A DNA stretch of 64,000 nt, from contig JAUWQY010000003.1 in assembly GCA_030610855.1 (NCBI GenBank), positions 1 through 64,000 on the forward strand, given 5' to 3'. The stretch comes from Dehalococcoidia bacterium. Its GTDB lineage: Bacteria > Chloroflexota > Dehalococcoidia > GIF9 > AB-539-J10. Positions 58,972-64,000 of the stretch are shown here, in pieces. Both the position numbers and the translations under genes were made by a program. Position 1 is the stretch's first letter. Every line of letters starts with the position of its first letter. The notes beneath the pieces are model-generated. The model was not told the DNA's origin, searched no databases, and saw only the letters and a program-made list of their open reading frames with translations.

Positions 58972-61077
58972 CTAAATCAGGCCTTCAAAATGCGTCAGTA
59001 CCGGGGCCAGCATGAGCGCGATCACGGACATCAGCTTGAGCATTATGTTCAACGACGGTCCGGCAGTATCCTTCATGGGATCGCCCACTGTATCCCCACA
59101 GACACTGGCTTTATGAGCCGCTGAGCCCTTGCCGCCGAATTTCCCCGCCTCAATCCATTTCTTGGCATTGTCCCACGCGCCACCGGCGTTGTTCAGTGTG
59201 ACGGCAAGTATAAAACCGGTAACCAGCGCGCCGATAAGAAAGCCGGCGAGGGCGTATTTGCCCAGAACTATTCCTACAATCACGGGCGCGATTATCGCCA
59301 TTAGAGAAGGAAGCAGCATTTGCCTCAATGCTATTCTGGTGGCAATATCCACGCACTTGCCGTATTCGGGCCTGACCGTCCCCTCCATCAAGCCCTTTAT
59401 CTCGCGCCACTGCCGGCGGACTTCATCTATGATTGCCGCCGTGGTTACACCCACTGCCTTCATGGTCATGGCACAGAAGACGGGAGGCATAAGGGCGCCT
59501 AGAAACAAGCCGACGATAACAGGCACACTTAACAGGCTCAGTGCCGGAGGCAGTATCAACTCGCCCGCGGATGAGACTGTCACTATGCCGACAGCCATAG
59601 AGAAGGCCAGAATCAAGCCCAGTGAGTTCATGGCAGCAGCACCGATGGCGAATCCCTTACCTGTGGCTGCCGTCGTATTGCCCAGAGAATCTAAAGCATC
59701 GGTCCGCTCGCGCACCTCGTCCGGCAATCCCGCCTGGGTCGCTATACCTCCGGCGTTGTCAGCTATAGGTCCGTAAGCGTCGGTAGCCAGCGTCACGCCC
59801 AGGGTAGACAACATGCCGACACAGGCCAGGGCCACACCGTAAAAACTGCCGAACTGGAAGGCTACGGCAATCGCTGTGGCTATCAAGAGCACCGGTGGCC
59901 ATGTGCTCATCAGGCCGGTGGCAAAGCCTCGAATTACGGTAGCACCGGCACCGGTAGTGGAGGCTTCGGAGATTTCTTGCGTTGGCTTGAAGGCGTAAGA
60001 GGTGAAGTAGTTCGTGCTTTCCCCTATCAAGGCACCGGCTACAAGGCCGGCGAGCATGGCCCAGAAGAGACCCAGACTGGCATCCATGAAATGAATCACG
60101 AGAAAGCCAAAGACTGCTGCCAGTATCGTGGCGCCAAGAGTGCCACGGCGCAAAGCGCCCAGGAGGGCCGCCATTTCCACTTTCTCTCCTATTCTGACCA
60201 GGAAACAGCCGATCACGGAGGCCAGAATCCCCCCCGCCATGATTAGAAGAGGCAGCCACCAGGCACGTTGCAGGGCAACCTGCTCTGACACTGCCGGACT
60301 GGGAAACAGTATTCCCTTAACCCACGGCGCTACCATAACGCCAACGGTGGTGAGCGCCATGGTGGCAATAATGGTTTGCACATAGGATTCAAAGAGGTCG
60401 CCGCCCATGCCGCACACATCGCCGACGTTATCGCCCACATTGTCAGCTATGACGGCCGCATTCCTGGGGTCGTCCTCCGGTATCCCGGCCTCCACCTTGC
60501 CCACCAGATCGGAACCGGCATCCGCCCCTTTAGTGAAGATCCCGCCGCCGACCCTGGCAAAAAGAGCTACCAGTGAAGCACCGGTGCCGTAGGCGGGAAT
60601 GATAAACAGGAATTGGAAGTCAGGGAGATCATGCCACACGAAGTAGAGTATGGATAACCCTATGAGACCCACGCTCACCACTGTCAGTCCCATAACTGCC
60701 CCGCCCCTGAACGAAACCCTCAGTCCCTGGTTGAGGCTCTTCTGTGCTGCGGCGCAAGTCCGGCCATTGGTCCTGAGCGCCATATTCATGCCGGCATATC
60801 CGGCACCCATAGAGCATATGGCGCCAAAGATGAACGCTACCGATACTCTCCAGCCCAAAGCCGGGACAACTGCCAGAACAACGGCTATTACGGCCACCAC
60901 AATGCCTAATGTGCGATACTCCCTGTGGATAAAGGCAAGCCCCCCCTCTTTGATGGCACCAGAGATCTCCTTAATCCTCTCCGACCCCGGGTCCTGGCGC
61001 AGAACGTAGCGTGCGAAGTATGCGACCACACCTGCACTCACAAGCCCCGCGATTATACAGATCCAGACTAAGTCCAT
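58972..61077 (-). CDS. hppA: Membrane-bound ion-translocating pyrophosphatase
   Basis: GADAGSDLVGKVEAGIPEDDPRNAAVIADNVGDNVGDVCGMGGDLFESY; 16-TM-like pattern. Confidence 0.97.
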   Translation of the reverse strand: MDLVWICIIAGLVSAGVVAYFARYVLRQDPGSERIKEISGAIKEGGLAFIHREYRTLGIVVAVIAVVLAVVPALGWRVSVAFIFGAICSMGAGYAGMNMALRTNGRTCAAAQKSLNQGLRVSFRGGAVMGLTVVSVGLIGLSILYFVWHDLPDFQFLFIIPAYGTGASLVALFARVGGGIFTKGADAGSDLVGKVEAGIPEDDPRNAAVIADNVGDNVGDVCGMGGDLFESYVQTIIATMALTTVGVMVAPWVKGILFPSPAVSEQVALQRAWWLPLLIMAGGILASVIGCFLVRIGEKVEMAALLGALRRGTLGATILAAVFGFLVIHFMDASLGLFWAMLAGLVAGALIGESTNYFTSYAFKPTQEISEASTTGAGATVIRGFATGLMSTWPPVLLIATAIAVAFQFGSFYGVALACVGMLSTLGVTLATDAYGPIADNAGGIATQAGLPDEVRERTDALDSLGNTTAATGKGFAIGAAAMNSLGLILAFSMAVGIVTVSSAGELILPPALSLLSVPVIVGLFLGALMPPVFCAMTMKAVGVTTAAIIDEVRRQWREIKGLMEGTVRPEYGKCVDIATRIALRQMLLPSLMAIIAPVIVGIVLGKYALAGFLIGALVTGFILAVTLNNAGGAWDNAKKWIEAGKFGGKGSAAHKASVCGDTVGDPMKDTAGPSLNIMLKLMSVIALMLAPVLTHFEGLI

Positions 61078-61384
61078 AGCTCTCCTTCCTATGCGGGCAT
61101 AGAATTAGGGCACTCAAGTAGAGTCCGGGTGCCCCTGTTTCGGTCTGCCGCAATATGCATGCTGGAGGTCTAAGTGTAATACAGAAGGCTCTACCCGTCA
61201 ACGAAAGCGTTATTGACCCCTGGTCGGGGTGCGATGTAAAATCAGGCGTGAAAGTGAAGAGAGACAGCCCGAAGCTCGCGGTAGACTTCAGGAAGCAACG
61301 GTCGGAAGATGCCGGAGATAATCAATGGTGGTTGGTTGTCCTCCTGCGAGTGTCGGTTCCTAGATAGCTGATAAAGGAGGCGAA

Positions 61385-62527
61385 ATGGATTTTGGATTCA
61401 CCGAGGAACAGAAGATGTTCCAGACGATGGTGCGGGATTTCTGTGCCCGCGAAATCGAACCCTACGCTGCCAAATGGGATGAGACCGACAAGTTCCCACA
61501 CGAGACTTACAGGAGAATGGCCGAGGCAGGGCTATGCGGTGTTCACTTCCCTGAGAAATATGGAGGAAGCGGCGATGAGGTAACCTTCACTATAGCCAGC
61601 GAGGAGATTTCGCGCGCCTCTGCCGGGTTGGGTGTGGCATATCTTGTCAGCCTCGGCCTGGGCATGTATCCCGTGGTCATGCACGGAAGTGAGCAGCACA
61701 AGAGTCACTACATTCCCCGTGTAATCAACGGGTCGGTAGTGGCTTTCGGCTTGACAGAGGCCATGGCCGGCAGTGATGTTGCTGCTCTGGAGACCAAATA
61801 TGGCCGGCAGGGAGATTACTATGTGCTTAACGGCACCAAGATTTTCATAAGCAATGCTGCTGAAGCCGATTTCGTAACTACCTTTGCTACCAAAGACAAA
61901 TCCCTGGGCTACCGCGGCATCAGTGCCTTCGTCGTAGATAAAGGTGCTAAAGGCTTCTCCGTAGGCAAGATAGAGAAGAAGATGGGACTGCACCCCGCTT
62001 CGGTAGCTGAGCTTATCTTCGACGATTGTAAGATACCCGTCGCCAACATGCTGGGCGAGGAGGGGAGAGGCTTCAAGATAGCTCTGGAAGGCATAGACGC
62101 CAGCAGGGTCAGCATAGCCTCTCAGGCGCTGGGGATTGCTCAAGCTGCCTATGATGCGGCCGTGGCCTATGCTAAGGAAAGGAAGCAGTTCGGTGCCGAA
62201 CTCGCGCGCCTGCAAGCAATCCAGTGGATGATTGCCGATATGGCTACGGAGATAGACGCGGCGCGGTTGCTGACCTACAGGGCTGCCTGGCTAACCAAGA
62301 AAGAAGGGCACGCTCCTCCCAAGGAAGCAGCAATGGCCAAGCTTTTTGCCTCTGAGGCGGCTCACAGGGTCTGCCACAAAGCTGTTCAGATATTCGGCGG
62401 CTATGGCTATACCAGGGACTTTCCCGTCGAGCGCTACTACCGTGACCAGAGAATAACCGAGATTTACGAAGGGACATCGGAGATGCAGAGGTGGACGATT
62501 GCCCGCCAGGTGTTGGGCACAAAGTAG
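61385..62527 (+). CDS. Acyl-CoA dehydrogenase
   Basis: [67 protein letters not shown]. Confidence 0.96.
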   Translation: MDFGFTEEQKMFQTMVRDFCAREIEPYAAKWDETDKFPHETYRRMAEAGLCGVHFPEKYGGSGDEVTFTIASEEISRASAGLGVAYLVSLGLGMYPVVMHGSEQHKSHYIPRVINGSVVAFGLTEAMAGSDVAALETKYGRQGDYYVLNGTKIFISNAAEADFVTTFATKDKSLGYRGISAFVVDKGAKGFSVGKIEKKMGLHPASVAELIFDDCKIPVANMLGEEGRGFKIALEGIDASRVSIASQALGIAQAAYDAAVAYAKERKQFGAELARLQAIQWMIADMATEIDAARLLTYRAAWLTKKEGHAPPKEAAMAKLFASEAAHRVCHKAVQIFGGYGYTRDFPVERYYRDQRITEIYEGTSEMQRWTIARQVLGTK

Positions 62528-62541
62528 AGGAGTTGACGACC

Positions 62542-64000
62542 ATGTTTACGGAGAAAACTCTGCAAGAGGTGCGGGAGGGTAAGAAGCGGTGGGAGAAAGA
62601 AGTAGAGAAGGCTAGACGGCAGAAGCCTGAGAGGAAACAACGGTTCTCCACCGGTTCCGATTCTGAGATAAAGGGGATTTACACCCCGGACGATATCAAG
62701 GAGCTTGATTTTGCCAGAGATATTGGCTATCCCGGTATCTTCCCGTTTACCAGGGGATGCCAGCCCACAATGTACCGGGGACGAGAGTGGACTTTCCGCA
62801 TGTTTTCCGGAATGGGCAGTGCCGAGGATACTAACAGAAGATGGCATCACCTGCTTAAGGAAGGCGAGACGGGGCTGAGCACTGCCTTCGACTTCCCGAC
62901 GCTGATGGGGTACGATACCGATTCGCCTCGAGCCCGCGGTGAATGTGGGAGATGCGGCGTGGCGATCGACACTCTCAGGGATTTCGAGATTCTGACTCAC
63001 GGCATTCCCCTGGACGGTGTCACTACCTCTATGACCATTAATCCCCCTGCCCTCGTACTATGGGCAATGTACCTGGGTGTTGCCGACAAATCGGGCATAA
63101 ACTGGGATAGAATCGGGGGCACGATTCAGAACGATATGCTAAAGGAATTCATCGCCCAGAAGACGTTCATGCTCCCGCCTGAGCCGTCGATCAGACTGAT
63201 AAGCGACGCCGTCGAGTTCGGCACCGAGCATGTTCCCCTGTGGAATACCATAAGCATCAGCGGCTACCACATTCGGGAGGCAGGCTCCACCGCTATCCAG
63301 GAGTTGGCTTTTACCCTGGCCGACGGGATAGCCTATGTCCAGGACGTCATCGAAAGAAAGAAGCTGGATGTTGACTCTTTTGCCCCTCGTCTTTCCTTCT
63401 TCTTCAACTCTCATCTCGATTTCTTTGAGGAGATTGCCAAGTTCAGAGCAGCGAGAAGGATGTGGGCCAGGATCATGAGAGACAGGTTCAAGGCCAAGAA
63501 TCCTCGGTCCTGGTGGATGAGGTTCCATACTCAGACGGCAGGTTGTTCTCTAACCGCCCAGCAGCCCTACAATAATATTATAAGGACTACCACTGAAGCC
63601 CTGGCCGCGGTCCTGGGCGGAACGCAGTCTCTCCACACCAACGCTCTCGATGAGACGCTGGCTCTGCCCTCTGAATTCGCCGCCACCATTGCGCTGCGCA
63701 CCCAGCAAGTTATCGCCGATGAAATAGGCGTCACCAACGCCATCGACCCCCTGGCGGGCTCCTATTTTGTGGAGTCGTTGACGAGTCAGCTAGAGGAGAA
63801 GGCCTGGGAGTACATCAACAAGATAGATGACATGGGCGGCATGCTTGCTGCCATTGACAGAGGTTTCCCCCAAATGGAGATTGCCGATGCGGCCTATCAT
63901 TATCAGAAGCAGATAGATGACGCAGAGAAGGTCGTGGTCGGGGTGAACAAATATGTTACTAAGAAAGAGGCTCCTGCCGAGATACTGAAGGTTGATGAAG
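62542..64000 (+). CDS. Methylmalonyl-CoA mutase large subunit, N-terminal domain (partial at window edge)
   Basis: Own translation: [83 protein letters not shown]; absent from the ORF track because no stop lies in the window. Confidence 0.95.
   Translation, partial: MFTEKTLQEVREGKKRWEKEVEKARRQKPERKQRFSTGSDSEIKGIYTPDDIKELDFARDIGYPGIFPFTRGCQPTMYRGREWTFRMFSGMGSAEDTNRRWHHLLKEGETGLSTAFDFPTLMGYDTDSPRARGECGRCGVAIDTLRDFEILTHGIPLDGVTTSMTINPPALVLWAMYLGVADKSGINWDRIGGTIQNDMLKEFIAQKTFMLPPEPSIRLISDAVEFGTEHVPLWNTISISGYHIREAGSTAIQELAFTLADGIAYVQDVIERKKLDVDSFAPRLSFFFNSHLDFFEEIAKFRAARRMWARIMRDRFKAKNPRSWWMRFHTQTAGCSLTAQQPYNNIIRTTTEALAAVLGGTQSLHTNALDETLALPSEFAATIALRTQQVIADEIGVTNAIDPLAGSYFVESLTSQLEEKAWEYINKIDDMGGMLAAIDRGFPQMEIADAAYHYQKQIDDAEKVVVGVNKYVTKKEAPAEILKVDE

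Noticed and set aside
1-64000. CRISPR array
   Set aside because: No regularly spaced direct repeats with unique spacers; the periodic region at 19.5-21.1 kb is coding RCC1 repeats.

Overview
The window looks like a Chloroflexota (Dehalococcoidia-like) chromosome segment with three parts. (1) An accessory region, 1-21.2 kb, carries a PIN-domain operon, an ArsG/ArsF-like redox/efflux cluster, an unusual metalloprotease/substrate-binding-protein fusion, a restriction-modification pair and a cluster of repeat-rich surface proteins. (2) A putative integrated mobile element, about 21.6-34.77 kb, abuts the 3' end of a tRNA-Glu gene. It encodes a tyrosine integrase, a second recombinase with an inserted zinc ribbon, an excisionase-like HTH, a private DnaN sliding clamp, a P-loop ATPase, a DUF932-like protein and many small ORFs. 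It also contains an ~780-nt gene-free interval dense in perfect hairpins, which I regard as a candidate large structured RNA. (3) A core region, 35-64 kb, holds the S9/L13...alpha...spc...S10...str ribosomal superoperon, then HAD, HD, uvrA, hppA, acyl-CoA dehydrogenase and methylmalonyl-CoA mutase genes. Strongest leads: the candidate large RNA (26808-27590, minus); a 31-aa bS22/mS38-like ORF between rplW and rplB that the ORF track missed; the matrixin-SBP fusion; a decayed ArsG C-terminal remnant; and a 20-bp inverted motif around a regulator-like gene in the element. No searches were run; family assignments come from reading the sequence.
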